The notes under the pieces: model-generated | Database searches by the model: none | Told to the model about the DNA's origin: nothing | What the model saw: only the letters and a program-made list of their open reading frames with translations | In this document: positions 15,485 to 24,673 of the stretch, piece by piece | How positions within the stretch are numbered: the first letter of the stretch is position 1 | How the letters are laid out: every line of letters starts with the position of its first letter | NCBI GenBank assembly: GCA_017624025.1 | Contig: JAGANY010000002.1 | Coordinates: forward strand, 1-45,466 | From: Ruminiclostridium sp. | GTDB taxonomy: Bacteria > Bacillota > Clostridia > Oscillospirales > Ruminococcaceae | Length of the DNA stretch: 45,466 bases | Direction of reading: 5' to 3' | Made by a program: the position numbers and the translations under genes

Positions 15485-17218
15485 ATGAGAAAACTGCTTA
15501 AACACCTTACTGATAATTATATGAAGGAGACGATACTCGCTCCTTTATTTAAAATGCTTGAAGCGATACTGGAATTGCTCGTGCCGATAGTTGTAGCGGC
15601 AATTATCGATACGGGTATCGGAAACGGAGATAAGGGCTATGTTGTAAAAATGTGCCTTATCTTAGCCGCTTTCGGTATTGTCGGCCTTATTTTTGCCGTA
15701 ACGGCACAGTTTTTTGCCGCAAAGGCAGCTGCAGGCTTTGCGAAAAGCGTAAACGGTGCATTATTCCGCCGTATCCAGAAATTCTCCTACGCACAGCTTG
15801 ACGAAACAGGTATTTCTACGCTTATCACCCGTATGACAGGAGACCTTAACCAGGTTCAGTCCGGCGTAAATCTTACTCTTCGTCTTCTTCTCCGCTCCCC
15901 TTTCGTTGTATTCGGTGCAATGATAATGGCGTTTACCATAGATTTCGATATGGCACTTATTTTTGCGGGAGCAATACCTGTGCTTGCTATAGTGGTTTTC
16001 GGGGTTATGTTCGTTACTATCCCTTTATATAATAAGGTAAGAGGAAAGCTCGATAAGGTTTTGGGAAAAACACGAGAAAACCTTACAGGCGTACGTGTTA
16101 TACGTGCATTCTGTAAGGAAGAGGATGAAATAAAGGCGTTCGAGGGCGAAAACTCTGCTCTTACCGTTGAACAGAAGCGGGTAGGAAAAATTGCCGCACT
16201 TATGAATCCCCTTACCTTCGTTATCATAAACCTCGCAATAATCCTTCTTATATGGTTCGGTGCAATACGTGTTGATACAGGTATTCTTACACAGGGTGCT
16301 ATAGTAGCTCTCTATAACTATATGTCACAGATACTCGTAGAGCTTATAAAGCTCGCAAACCTTATCATTAACATAACAAAATCAATAGCCTGCGGAAGAA
16401 GAATAGAGAAGGTTCTTGAAATGCCCGACGGAGAAAAGGACGGCGTAGAAAAGAACGGCTTTGACGGATACAAATATGCCGTAGAGTTCAGAAAAGCGGC
16501 TCTTATTTATCCCAATGCGGCAGAAAAATCTCTCACAGATATTGATTTTGCGGCAGAGAGAGGCTCTACTGTCGGAATAATCGGCGGTACGGGTTCGGGT
16601 AAGACCTCTGTTGTAAATATGATTCCCCGTTTTTACGAGGCAAGCGAAGGCGGAGTTTTTGTTGACGGGCTTAATGTAAAGGACTATGAGGTTGAAAAGC
16701 TTCGTGAAAAAATAGGTATCGTCCCCCAGAAAGCAGTGCTTTTTAAAGGTACGATACGTGAAAATATGAAATGGGGCAAGGAAAGTGCTACGGATGAAGA
16801 AATCTATGAAGCCCTTGAGCTTGCACAGGCTAAGGAAATTGTAGATAAAAAGGAAGGCGGACTCGACCATATAATTGAACAGGGCGGTAAAAATCTTTCG
16901 GGCGGCCAGAGACAGCGTTTCACTATTGCCCGTGCCCTCGTAAAGAAGCCCGAGATACTTATTCTCGATGACAGTGCGTCAGCTCTTGACTTTGCAACAG
17001 ACGCAAAGCTAAGAAAGGCACTTAAAACTCTCACAAATACAACGGTCTTCATAGTTTCCCAGCGTACCTCTTCTATCCGTCACGCTGATATTATAATAGT
17101 ACTCGATGACGGCGAGATTGTCGGAAAAGGAACCCACGAGGAGCTTCTTAAGACCTGTGATATTTACAGGGAAATTCACAATTCCCAGTTTAAAAAGGAG
17201 GGTGAACAGAATGTCTGA
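15485..17218 (+). CDS. Heterodimeric ABC exporter, subunit 1 (degenerate Walker B half)
   Basis: A 577-residue half-transporter: six membrane segments in residues about 15-310, then an ATPase domain. Walker A GGTGSGKTS near 367-375, signature LSGGQRQR near 474, Walker B ILILDDSASALD near 490-501. The catalytic glutamate after the Walker B aspartate is replaced by Asp, the mark of the non-hydrolysing half of heterodimeric exporters such as BmrC/BmrD and TmrAB. It overlaps the next gene by 8 bases, and the two products should form one exporter. The substrate (drug, lipid or peptide) cannot be read from sequence. Confidence 0.92.
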   Translation: MRKLLKHLTDNYMKETILAPLFKMLEAILELLVPIVVAAIIDTGIGNGDKGYVVKMCLILAAFGIVGLIFAVTAQFFAAKAAAGFAKSVNGALFRRIQKFSYAQLDETGISTLITRMTGDLNQVQSGVNLTLRLLLRSPFVVFGAMIMAFTIDFDMALIFAGAIPVLAIVVFGVMFVTIPLYNKVRGKLDKVLGKTRENLTGVRVIRAFCKEEDEIKAFEGENSALTVEQKRVGKIAALMNPLTFVIINLAIILLIWFGAIRVDTGILTQGAIVALYNYMSQILVELIKLANLIINITKSIACGRRIEKVLEMPDGEKDGVEKNGFDGYKYAVEFRKAALIYPNAAEKSLTDIDFAAERGSTVGIIGGTGSGKTSVVNMIPRFYEASEGGVFVDGLNVKDYEVEKLREKIGIVPQKAVLFKGTIRENMKWGKESATDEEIYEALELAQAKEIVDKKEGGLDHIIEQGGKNLSGGQRQRFTIARALVKKPEILILDDSASALDFATDAKLRKALKTLTNTTVFIVSQRTSSIRHADIIIVLDDGEIVGKGTHEELLKTCDIYREIHNSQFKKEGEQNV

Positions 17219-18974
17219 AAACAAAAAAACAAGCCTTAAAACCCTTAAAAAGGTAATGAAATATATTAAGCGGTATATATTCTTCCTTATTCTCTCTGTT
17301 ATTATTGCCGCCGCTTCCGTTGCGGGAACATTATATATTCCTATTATAATAGGCGAGGCAATAGACTTTATCATTGAGGCAGGAAAGGTCGATTTTGACG
17401 CAATACTTCCGCTTCTTATCCGTGCAGGCGTAGTTGCTGCCGCTACCGCTCTCTGCCAGTGGCTTATGAGCGTTATAAACAATAAGGTAACCTTCCAGGT
17501 AGTACGTGATATAAGAAACACAGCCTTCAGAAAAATCGAAGAGCTTCCCCTTAAATATATCGACGGTCACCCTACAGGAGATATAGTAAGCCGTGTAATT
17601 GCGGATGCGGATACCTTTGCGGACGGTCTTTTAATGGGCTTTACACAGCTTTTTACAGGTATTATGACTATCGGCGGAACGCTTGTGTTTATGCTTACAA
17701 TAAACCCTTGGATAACTCTTGTTGTAGTACTTCTTACCCCTGTTTCTCTTTTCGTTGCAAAATTTATAGCTAAAAGAACATACAATATGTTTAAGCTTCA
17801 GAGCGAAACAAGAGGCGAACAGACAGCCTTTATCGATGAGATGATAGGCAACCAGAAGGTTTTAAAGGCTTTCAGCCGTGAGGATGAGGCAATAGAAAGG
17901 TTTGATGAAATCAACAACCGTCTCGAAAAGGCATATCTTAACGCAACCTTTTTCTCTTCCCTCGTAAATCCCTCTACCCGTTTCGTAAACAGTCTCGTTT
18001 ATGCAGGGGTAGGGCTTACGGGTGCTGTAGCGGCAATTTCAAGCGGCGGAGCTTTCTCTGTAGGTTCGTTATCCTGCTTTTTAAGCTACGCTAACCAATA
18101 TACAAAGCCCTTTAACGAGATTTCGGGAGTTATTACCGAGTTACAGAACGCCTTAGCCTGTGCGGCGAGAGTATTTGAGCTTGTCGAGGAGCCTTCACAG
18201 GTATCTGATGAAAACAACAAGATACTCGAGGGCACAGACGGAGATGTAAGTCTCGAAAACGTAAGCTTTTCCTATGTTCCCGAAAAGAAGCTTATCGAAA
18301 ACTTCAATCTTACTGTTACCCCCGGACAGCGTATTGCTATCGTAGGGCCTACAGGATGCGGTAAAACCACAGTTATAAATCTCCTTATGAGATTTTACGA
18401 TGTAAATTCGGGAAAAATATGTGTTGAAGGCAATGATATAAAGGAGCTTACAAGAAAAAGTCTCCGCTCGTCCTATGGTATGGTGTTACAGGAAACCTGG
18501 CTTAAATCGGGGACTATAAGAGATAATATAACTATGGGAAAGCCCGACGCAACAGATGAAGAGGTTATTGCGGCGGCAAAGGCGGCTCACGCTCATAGCT
18601 TTATAAAAAGACTTCCCGACGGCTACAATACTGTTATAGGCGAGGACGGCGGAAGCCTTTCACAAGGTCAGAAGCAGCTTCTCTGTATCACGAGAATAAT
18701 GCTCTGCATACCGCCTATGCTTATTCTTGACGAAGCGACCTCGAGCATAGACACAAGAACAGAAATAAGGATACAGGACGCTTTCGCAAGACTTATGAAA
18801 GGAAGAACGAGCTTTATCGTTGCTCATAGATTATCGACTATCCGTGATGCCGACATAATTCTTGTTATGAAGGACGGAAATATCATAGAACAGGGCAGCC
18901 ACGATGAGCTGCTTAAAAAAGGCGGCTTCTATTCCGAGCTCTATAACAGCCAGTTTGACCTTGAAACAGCATAA
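17211..18974 (+). CDS. Heterodimeric ABC exporter, subunit 2 (catalytic half)
   Basis: A 587-residue half-transporter. The ATG at 17211 follows AAGGAGGGTG and overlaps the previous stop by 8 bases; a longer in-frame start lies deep in the upstream gene. Six membrane segments precede the ATPase domain (Walker A GPTGCGKTT near 380, Walker B LILDEATSSID near 503). Here the catalytic Glu is present but the signature reads LSQGQKQ rather than LSGGQ, the complementary pattern to subunit 1. The pair would have one active and one degenerate ATP site, as in known heterodimers. Confidence 0.93.
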   Translation: MSENKKTSLKTLKKVMKYIKRYIFFLILSVIIAAASVAGTLYIPIIIGEAIDFIIEAGKVDFDAILPLLIRAGVVAAATALCQWLMSVINNKVTFQVVRDIRNTAFRKIEELPLKYIDGHPTGDIVSRVIADADTFADGLLMGFTQLFTGIMTIGGTLVFMLTINPWITLVVVLLTPVSLFVAKFIAKRTYNMFKLQSETRGEQTAFIDEMIGNQKVLKAFSREDEAIERFDEINNRLEKAYLNATFFSSLVNPSTRFVNSLVYAGVGLTGAVAAISSGGAFSVGSLSCFLSYANQYTKPFNEISGVITELQNALACAARVFELVEEPSQVSDENNKILEGTDGDVSLENVSFSYVPEKKLIENFNLTVTPGQRIAIVGPTGCGKTTVINLLMRFYDVNSGKICVEGNDIKELTRKSLRSSYGMVLQETWLKSGTIRDNITMGKPDATDEEVIAAAKAAHAHSFIKRLPDGYNTVIGEDGGSLSQGQKQLLCITRIMLCIPPMLILDEATSSIDTRTEIRIQDAFARLMKGRTSFIVAHRLSTIRDADIILVMKDGNIIEQGSHDELLKKGGFYSELYNSQFDLETA

Positions 18975-18995
18975 GACAGCTTGTCATAAAATAAT

Positions 18996-19032
18996 AAATC
19001 ACCTCATACATTTTGATGAGGTGATTTTTTTG
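18996..19032 (+). terminator. Terminator hairpin whose 3' arm holds the next gene's ribosome site
   Basis: A perfect 12-bp stem, AAATCACCTCAT (18996-19007) with ATGAGGTGATTT (19016-19027), loop of 8, then a T run. The ribosome site GAGGTGAT of the next gene lies in the 3' arm, and its TTG start (19030) lies in the T run. The hairpin both ends the exporter operon and can hide the next gene's ribosome site. Confidence 0.75.
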
Positions 19033-19422
19033 TCCGAGAAAAGAATAACACGGGATTTTTTACAAAGAGCAGGCACTTATGTTTTTTCAACGGCTGTGGG
19101 TGCAGCCGTTTCAATAGCACTGGTTTTCCTTACCGCACTTTTAATGTACGTCCTTCAGACCCCTTTACAGCTTGCAGGTTATTTTTCGCTTTTTTCCATA
19201 GGTACAGGGTGTATGGTGTCGGGTTTTATCTGTGGCAGCATAAAAAAGAGAAAGGGCTTACTGGTAGGACTTGAGTGTGCGGTGATACTTATGTTCCTTT
19301 GCGTTATCGGGACGGTAATCGGCGGAACGCTTAACGGTACAGAGCTGCTGCCGAAGCTTATAACCTGTGTCCTTACAGGCTGTACAGGGGGAGTTTTGGG
19401 GGTCAACAGAGAGCATCCCTAA
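19030..19422 (+). CDS. Small membrane protein, TIGR04086-like
   Basis: A 130-residue protein with four membrane helices (about residues 16-42, 47-68, 75-100, 105-123) and glycine-rich turns such as SIGTGCMVSGFICG and LTGCTGGVLG. The pattern fits the TIGR04086 family, small membrane proteins of spore-forming Firmicutes with no assigned role. The TTG at 19030 is chosen because it follows GAGGTGAT by six bases and begins LSEKRITRD just before the first helix; no ATG is suitably placed. The stop overlaps the convergent spoIIR stop. Family name is moderately certain. Confidence 0.7.
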   Translation: MSEKRITRDFLQRAGTYVFSTAVGAAVSIALVFLTALLMYVLQTPLQLAGYFSLFSIGTGCMVSGFICGSIKKRKGLLVGLECAVILMFLCVIGTVIGGTLNGTELLPKLITCVLTGCTGGVLGVNREHP

Positions 19423-20063
19423 TCTCCTATGCCGAAAAATTCCCTTAACCATTCATATATCATAAAACGGTATTCAACATCGTAACCAAGTTCATAGGCG
19501 AGACTGTCTTTTGTAAGGGCAGCCTTAGCTTTTTCTTCCTCATAAAAGGCTCGTTCTGGAAATACCGACGGCGGTTCGGATACTGCTCCTATACAGATTG
19601 TCGGGTAAAGAACACACCACCAGTTATGTCCTTCCCCTTTTCCAAGAGTAATCTTAAGAGCGTCATATTCTCCTGCCGCTAAGGTATAATCGCCGTACTT
19701 ACGAGTGCCGAAGGAGCATTTTCCTATACTGCATTTTGCTTTATAGCCACAGTTTTTATCTTTGAGATACTCGTTGACACGTTCGGTTATAAGGGGCAGG
19801 CTTTTTTCAGCGGCAATAATGCTTTCTTCCTTCGTTTTACAGCCTTTAAAGATAAAGCCAAGGTCGCTCAGTATGTAGTCTCTTACATCAGCCTTAAGCT
19901 CCTGGTCAGCTACAGTGTCGGAATTTGCAAGAATATGGAGGCGGAATGCCTTATCCTGCATTTCTTCACAGTCCTTTGTAAACCCGGCGGCAATAGCGAG
20001 GAGAATTGAAACGAGGGCCCCTATAAGGAGGGAGAGGTCAAGATTTTTTTCCTTTGTACTCAT
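19419..20063 (-). CDS. spoIIR: Stage II sporulation protein R
   Basis: A 214-residue protein with an N-terminal membrane/signal segment (residues 9-28) and the SpoIIR motifs FRLHILANSDTVADQELKADVRDY (about 41-64) and GEGHNWWCVLYPTIC (about 143-157). SpoIIR is made in the forespore under sigma-F and is secreted toward the mother cell to trigger SpoIIGA cleavage of pro-sigma-E. The upstream region shows a vegetative-type TTGATT-N18-TATAAT (plus 20118-20147, minus strand) and no clear sigma-F site. It is divergent from dapL. It ends in TAG, overlapping the neighbour's stop. Confidence 0.93.
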   Translation of the reverse strand: MSTKEKNLDLSLLIGALVSILLAIAAGFTKDCEEMQDKAFRLHILANSDTVADQELKADVRDYILSDLGFIFKGCKTKEESIIAAEKSLPLITERVNEYLKDKNCGYKAKCSIGKCSFGTRKYGDYTLAAGEYDALKITLGKGEGHNWWCVLYPTICIGAVSEPPSVFPERAFYEEEKAKAALTKDSLAYELGYDVEYRFMIYEWLREFFGIGD

Positions 20064-20163
20064 ATTTTTCCTTTCATTAACAGTAAAATTTACAGCTTTT
20101 ACTTACTTTCTGTGCTTATTATAGGAAAAATAATACAACTTAATCAAAATTTTAAAAAAGTAT

Positions 20164-20191
20164 TTGCAAAAGTATTTTTTTATGATATAAT
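20164..20191 (+). promoter_or_regulatory. Promoter of dapL
   Basis: TTGCAA at 20164-20169, a 16-base spacer and TATAAT at 20186-20191 with TGA in front (extended -10). Confidence 0.78.
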
Positions 20192-20235
20192 GTATCTTGA
20201 ATTTTTATTGTATTAAAAGAAAGGACATTATAACT

Positions 20236-21447
20236 ATGGCAAAAATGAACCCGAGCTTTCTTGATTTAAAGAAAAGCTACCTTTTTATTGAAATCGGAAA
20301 GAGAATAAGAGAATATATTGCGGCTCATCCCGATAATAAGATTATCCGTATGGGTATCGGCGACGTAACACAGCCTCTTGCTCCTGCAGTAGTAGAAGCT
20401 ATGAAGAAGGCAGCAGACGAAATGGGTAAGAAGGAAACCTTCAGAGGCTATGAAGACAGCGGTCTTGGTTACGATTTCCTCCGTGATGCGGTAAGAGATT
20501 ATTATAAGGCTTTCGGCGTAGAAGTAAAGAGCTCCGAGGTTCTTATAAGCGACGGTGCAAAGTCCGATTGCGGCAATATCGGCGATATTTTCAGCGCTGA
20601 TAACACTGTTCTTATTACAGACCCCGCTTACCCCGTATATGTTGACTCCAACGTTATGGGCGGAAGAAAGGTAATTTATGCTGATTCAACTCCCGAAAAC
20701 GGTTTTGCGGCTATGCCCGACAAGAACGTTCACGCTGATATCATTTATCTTTGCTCCCCCAATAACCCCACAGGCTCTGTTTATACAAAGGCTCAGCTTA
20801 AGGAATGGGTAGATTACGCTATCGCTAACGATGCAGTTATTATTTTCGACGCTGCTTATGAAGCATTCATAAGCGACCCCGAGCTTCCCCGTTCTATTTT
20901 CTGCATCGAGGGTGCAAGAAAGTGTGCAATCGAAATCTGCTCTCTTTCTAAGACTGCAGGCTTTACAGGTACACGTTGCGGTTACACAATCGTACCCGAA
21001 GAGCTTATGTTAAAAACTCCCACAGGCGAAGACATCAGCTTCTACCAGCTCTGGACAAGACGCCAGGGTAGCAAGTTCAACGGCGTTTCCTACCCTGTTC
21101 AGAGAGCTGCTGAAGCAGTATTCTCTCCCGAAGGACAGGCACAGTGCAAGGCTATTGTTGCTTCCTATATGGCTAATGCAAAGGTAATGGCTGAAACCTT
21201 CGACAGCCTTGGTATCCAGTACACAGGCGGCAAGAACTCTCCTTATATCTGGTTCAGATGCCCCTTCGGTATGGACAGCTGGACATTCTTCGATAAGCTT
21301 CTTAATGAAGCAGAAGTTGTCGGCACACCCGGCGAAGGCTTCGGAAAGAACGGCGACGGCTGGTTCAGACTTACAGCCTTCAACACTCTCGAAAACACTG
21401 TTGAAGCTATGGCTCGTTTCAAGAAGCTCGTAGAAGATAATAAGTAA
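20236..21447 (+). CDS. dapL: LL-diaminopimelate aminotransferase
   Basis: A 403-residue fold-type I PLP aminotransferase of normal DapL length. It converts tetrahydrodipicolinate directly to LL-diaminopimelate, bypassing the acylated intermediates. The ATG at 20236 follows GAAAGGA; an upstream in-frame TTG would add 13 residues and lacks a ribosome site. Motifs: MGIGDVTQPLAPAV near residue 40, SDGAKSDCGNIGDIF, the substrate segment SPNNPTGSVY, and the PLP lysine Lys239 in SLSKTAGFTGTRCGY. With the aspartate kinase at 7432 it serves lysine, peptidoglycan and spore dipicolinate synthesis. Confidence 0.95.
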   Translation: MAKMNPSFLDLKKSYLFIEIGKRIREYIAAHPDNKIIRMGIGDVTQPLAPAVVEAMKKAADEMGKKETFRGYEDSGLGYDFLRDAVRDYYKAFGVEVKSSEVLISDGAKSDCGNIGDIFSADNTVLITDPAYPVYVDSNVMGGRKVIYADSTPENGFAAMPDKNVHADIIYLCSPNNPTGSVYTKAQLKEWVDYAIANDAVIIFDAAYEAFISDPELPRSIFCIEGARKCAIEICSLSKTAGFTGTRCGYTIVPEELMLKTPTGEDISFYQLWTRRQGSKFNGVSYPVQRAAEAVFSPEGQAQCKAIVASYMANAKVMAETFDSLGIQYTGGKNSPYIWFRCPFGMDSWTFFDKLLNEAEVVGTPGEGFGKNGDGWFRLTAFNTLENTVEAMARFKKLVEDNK

Positions 21448-21455
21448 ATTAAAGC

Positions 21456-21482
21456 GGCGGAGTAATGTATTTTTACTCCGCC
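21456..21482 (+). terminator. GC-rich hairpin after dapL
   Basis: GGCGGAGTAA (21456-21465) pairs perfectly with TTACTCCGCC (21473-21482), loop of 7. No T run follows on the right, so it may be a weak or factor-assisted terminator or a 3'-end stabiliser. Confidence 0.6.
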
Positions 21483-21494
21483 CTCTGTATTAAT

Positions 21495-22298
21495 ATGAAA
21501 AAATTACAAATTGTAATAAAAATTATAATTATAACGATTTGTGTATTACTATCCTGCTCTTTTCTGATAACTATGTCACGAAATATCGTGAACGTTGGTA
21601 ATGTTATCGGGCTAATCGGTTGTCTTACAGTAATATCATGCTTGTTATTATACAATAAGTATAATAAAAGTGAGCCGATACGTAAGGTAATAAGGATTAT
21701 TTTAAGCCTTGCCGGAGTATTCGCCTTATACTGTACAATTATATCATCATTCATAATATCCGGTTTTATGAACACTCCTCAAAAAGCTTTCCAATCAGCA
21801 ACAAGCGGGTCTGTTCAACAGGAAACGGTGATTGTTCTCGGCTGTAAGACCATAAACGGAGCACCGTCTATGATGCTTGCGACACGACTTGAAGAAGCGT
21901 ATAAATATCTTTCCGAAAACCCACAGGCTGTATGCATTGTTACAGGCGGACAGGGCGCTGATGAGATTGAGCCGGAAGCGGAAACTATGGAACGATTTCT
22001 GATTACAAAAGGTATAGATAAAGATAGAATATACAAAGAGTCTAAATCTAAAAACACAGAAGAGAACCTTCTGTTTTCGAAAGAAATAATAGAAAAGAAC
22101 AATCTTTCTGAAAATGTAATAATCGTGAGCGAGCTGTACCACGTTTACCGAGGTACAAGAAATGCGGAAAAGCTTGGACTTGATGCGGCAGCACTTCCCG
22201 CTCCCGTAACGAGGACGATATGGGCGTTACCGAGCTACTGGCTAAGAGAAATTTTTGCAATTTCAAGAGATTTTGCTTTTGACTTATTAAAGATATAA
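21495..22298 (+). CDS. YdcF/SanA-like DUF218 membrane protein
   Basis: A 267-residue protein with three N-terminal hydrophobic segments (about residues 5-25, 35-52, 64-90) and an extracellular DUF218 domain from about residue 110: ETVIVLGCKTINGAPSMMLATRLEEA, VTGGQGADEIEPEAETMERFL and ESKSKNTEENLLFS are the typical blocks, the last including the conserved NTxEN. The family (YdcF, SanA, ElyC) is linked to envelope integrity, but its chemistry is not settled. The ATG at 21495 is preferred over an earlier one inside the dapL hairpin; no strong ribosome site is present. Confidence 0.85.
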   Translation: MKKLQIVIKIIIITICVLLSCSFLITMSRNIVNVGNVIGLIGCLTVISCLLLYNKYNKSEPIRKVIRIILSLAGVFALYCTIISSFIISGFMNTPQKAFQSATSGSVQQETVIVLGCKTINGAPSMMLATRLEEAYKYLSENPQAVCIVTGGQGADEIEPEAETMERFLITKGIDKDRIYKESKSKNTEENLLFSKEIIEKNNLSENVIIVSELYHVYRGTRNAEKLGLDAAALPAPVTRTIWALPSYWLREIFAISRDFAFDLLKI

Positions 22299-22332
22299 AT
22301 ATTACTTAAAGTATAGAACAAAGGAACAAAAA

Positions 22333-23673
22333 ATGAAAGATTTAACTATCGGTAATCCTGTAAAGGCGATGTGCAGCTTTGCACTTCCTCTTTTTATAGG
22401 TCACCTTTTCCAGCTTTTCTATGGACTTGCTGATATAAGAATAGTAGGAAGCTGTCTCGGCGACGATGCACTTGTAGCCGTAAGTGCAACCACAACGCTG
22501 AACGATTTGATTGTAGGCTTTCTTGTAGGTCTTACGAACGGTTTTGCTGTTATAACCGCACGAAGCTTCGGCGAGGGAAATTTCGAAAAGGTACGAAAGA
22601 CTTTTGCTTCGGGTATAAAGCTCGGCCTTATCGTTTCGGCAATCCTCACAGCATTCAGTCTTATATTTTTAGAAGAAATACTGCTTCTTTTAAGTATGCC
22701 CGAGCAGCATCTTACAGAAGGTATCGCATATATCGGGGTAATTCTCGGCGGTATGACATTCTCGATGCTCTATAATTCTCTTGCGGCGACCTTAAGAGCG
22801 GTGGGCGATACGGTTGCTCCCCTTATATTTCTTATTGTATCGGCATTTATGAACATAGGGCTTGACCTTTTATTTATCGAAGTATTCGATATGGGTGTAG
22901 CGGGAGCTTCAACAGCAACCGTACTTTCACAGGCTTTATGCTTTATAGCCTCCCTCATCTACATAACCGTAAGATATCCGGAGCTTCATTTAAAGGCGTC
23001 CGATTTCAAAACTGACCTTAATCTCGACAAGACCCTTCTTGTAACAGGCGTATCTATGGGGCTTATGAGCAGTCTTGTATGTCTCGGAACAGTAGTTTTA
23101 CAGGGTGCTATAAACAAGCTCGGAGATACAATCATTATTGCTCACGGTGCCGCAAGAAAGGTAACGAATATCTTTATGCTTCCTTTCGGTATTTTCGGAA
23201 TGACAATGGCTACTTATTGCGGTCAGTGTTACGGTGCGGGAAAATACAGCCGTATAAAGAAAGGCGTTTTTGCCGCAACAGGTATCTGCTGGGCGTGGTG
23301 TGTACTTGTGATAATTGTAAGCTGGACCTTTGTGCCTGTTATAATCCGCCTTATTACCGATACACAGAACGAAGAAGCGGTAAAATGGGCAACAACTTAC
23401 TTAAGATTTGATACCCTTCTCTATTTCCTTACAGCAATAATCTCTCCCTTCAGAAACGCTCTCCAGGGTATCGGCGACCATACAACTCCTCTTGTTTCAA
23501 GCGGTGTTGAGCTTGTGGGAAAGGTTCTTGCGGCATATATTCTTGCTCCTCTTCTCGGCTACTGGGGAATAATCCTTACGGAACCTATCGTATGGGCATT
23601 TATGGTTATACCGCTTATTGTAAAGATGTTCGGATTCTTTAAAAAAGCTGAAAAAATGACAGCGGAGATATAA
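22333..23673 (+). CDS. MATE family efflux transporter
   Basis: A 446-residue protein with 12 predicted helices in two homologous halves, opening with GNPVKAMCSFALPLFIGHLFQLFYGLADIRIVG, the MATE start (the usual Asp-x-x-xVG motif reads DIRIVG). MATE proteins export drugs or other organic cations in exchange for sodium or protons. Given the sodium-type ATP synthase at 40280, sodium coupling is plausible but not shown. The gene follows an AAGGAAC site and is joined by one base to the TPR gene downstream. Confidence 0.92.
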   Translation: MKDLTIGNPVKAMCSFALPLFIGHLFQLFYGLADIRIVGSCLGDDALVAVSATTTLNDLIVGFLVGLTNGFAVITARSFGEGNFEKVRKTFASGIKLGLIVSAILTAFSLIFLEEILLLLSMPEQHLTEGIAYIGVILGGMTFSMLYNSLAATLRAVGDTVAPLIFLIVSAFMNIGLDLLFIEVFDMGVAGASTATVLSQALCFIASLIYITVRYPELHLKASDFKTDLNLDKTLLVTGVSMGLMSSLVCLGTVVLQGAINKLGDTIIIAHGAARKVTNIFMLPFGIFGMTMATYCGQCYGAGKYSRIKKGVFAATGICWAWCVLVIIVSWTFVPVIIRLITDTQNEEAVKWATTYLRFDTLLYFLTAIISPFRNALQGIGDHTTPLVSSGVELVGKVLAAYILAPLLGYWGIILTEPIVWAFMVIPLIVKMFGFFKKAEKMTAEI

Positions 23674-23674
23674 A

Positions 23675-24487
23675 ATGAAAAGAAATACAAAGATAATACT
23701 TATTCTTAATATAGCAATAATTATATTAATGCTCGGAATACTTATTTACCAGCTTTTCTTTGCGGAAGCAAGGAATGTAAAACTTATCACAAGAGCAGGT
23801 ACTTTATTTCTTGTATATTTTCTTGCTATGACGGGCATAAAGAAGAAGCAGTCGCCTTTGGACTACATCATTTATGCCGACGAATACAGCGAAGTTATAG
23901 GCGAAGCCTTTAAAAACGATAAGCCTGCCTATAAAAAACTTATGAAGGGACTTACCCTTTATAAAAGAAAAAAATACGACAAGGCGTTGAAGGTTCTTGA
24001 CGAAGTAAAACGGGATTGTCTTTACAGCGATGATTTTACGTCGGTGCTATATTTCAAGGCTTGCTGTCACAAGGAGAAAAAAGAGCTTTCTAAAGCAGAG
24101 GAATGCCTTAAGGAGATTTTGGAGCATAACAGCGAAAATTCTCTTGTCTGGGAAATGTACGGCGAAGTTCTTTTAGATAATGAGAAATGGCTTGCTTCTG
24201 TAGAGGCTTATGAAAAGGCGGTTGAGCTTAATCCCGAAAGCTCTTCGGCAAATTGTAAGCTCGGAGGAGCATATATAAAAATATCCGAACCTGAAAAGGC
24301 ACTTGGATATATTCTTAAGGCTCTTGAAATCGAGCCTTCCAACGTTCTCGCAATAAGCTTTGCGGCGGTTGCCTATAAATTCCTGGGTGACAGCGAAAAT
24401 ACGGAAAAATATTGTGAAATGTTCGGTAAATACGGCGGAGATGTATCAACATTAAGAATTATAATAAATGCAATAAAGGCAGTCTGA
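23675..24487 (+). CDS. Membrane-anchored TPR protein
   Basis: A 270-residue protein with two N-terminal hydrophobic segments (about 7-28 and 37-52) and tetratricopeptide repeats through residues about 85-255, visible as repeated W/Y..A......A motifs (KYDKALKVLDEV, LSKAEECLKEILE, WLASVEAYEKAVELNPES, PEKALGYILKALEIEPSN). TPRs mediate protein-protein contacts; the partner is unknown. It starts one base after the MATE stop, so both are likely co-transcribed. A terminator stem overlaps its last codons. Confidence 0.85.
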   Translation: MKRNTKIILILNIAIIILMLGILIYQLFFAEARNVKLITRAGTLFLVYFLAMTGIKKKQSPLDYIIYADEYSEVIGEAFKNDKPAYKKLMKGLTLYKRKKYDKALKVLDEVKRDCLYSDDFTSVLYFKACCHKEKKELSKAEECLKEILEHNSENSLVWEMYGEVLLDNEKWLASVEAYEKAVELNPESSSANCKLGGAYIKISEPEKALGYILKALEIEPSNVLAISFAAVAYKFLGDSENTEKYCEMFGKYGGDVSTLRIIINAIKAV

Positions 24488-24501
24488 AAAGGCTGCCTTT
24501 T
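24475..24501 (+). terminator. Terminator overlapping the TPR gene end
   Basis: AAAGGCAG (24475-24482) pairs with CTGCCTTT (24493-24500), followed by T. The 3' half belongs to a 17-bp word repeated exactly at 24654-24670. Confidence 0.65.
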
Positions 24502-24670
24502 AGCTTATCGTAAAGCCGAGCGAAGCGAGAATAAAAAAGTTTTCGCTCAAGCCTTTTACAAAAGGCTTGGCGGGGGCAAGGGGCGGCAGCCCCAAAGCCT
24601 GTGAATGATTCGCACATCATAAAAGCAGAGTTCAGCAATAGTCTGAGGCAATATGAAAAGGCTGCCTTTT
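24485..24670. repeat. 17-bp exact direct repeats flanking a 152-bp structured insert
   Basis: TGAAAAGGCTGCCTTTT occurs exactly at 24485-24501 and 24654-24670. The 152 bases between them hold the hairpins CAAGCCTTTT-ac-AAAAGGCTTG and GGGGC-ggca-GCCCC and no gene. The gene-free stretch 24488-24826 consists of this insert followed by repeat family I copy 4. Confidence 0.7.
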
Positions 24671-24673
24671 TCT

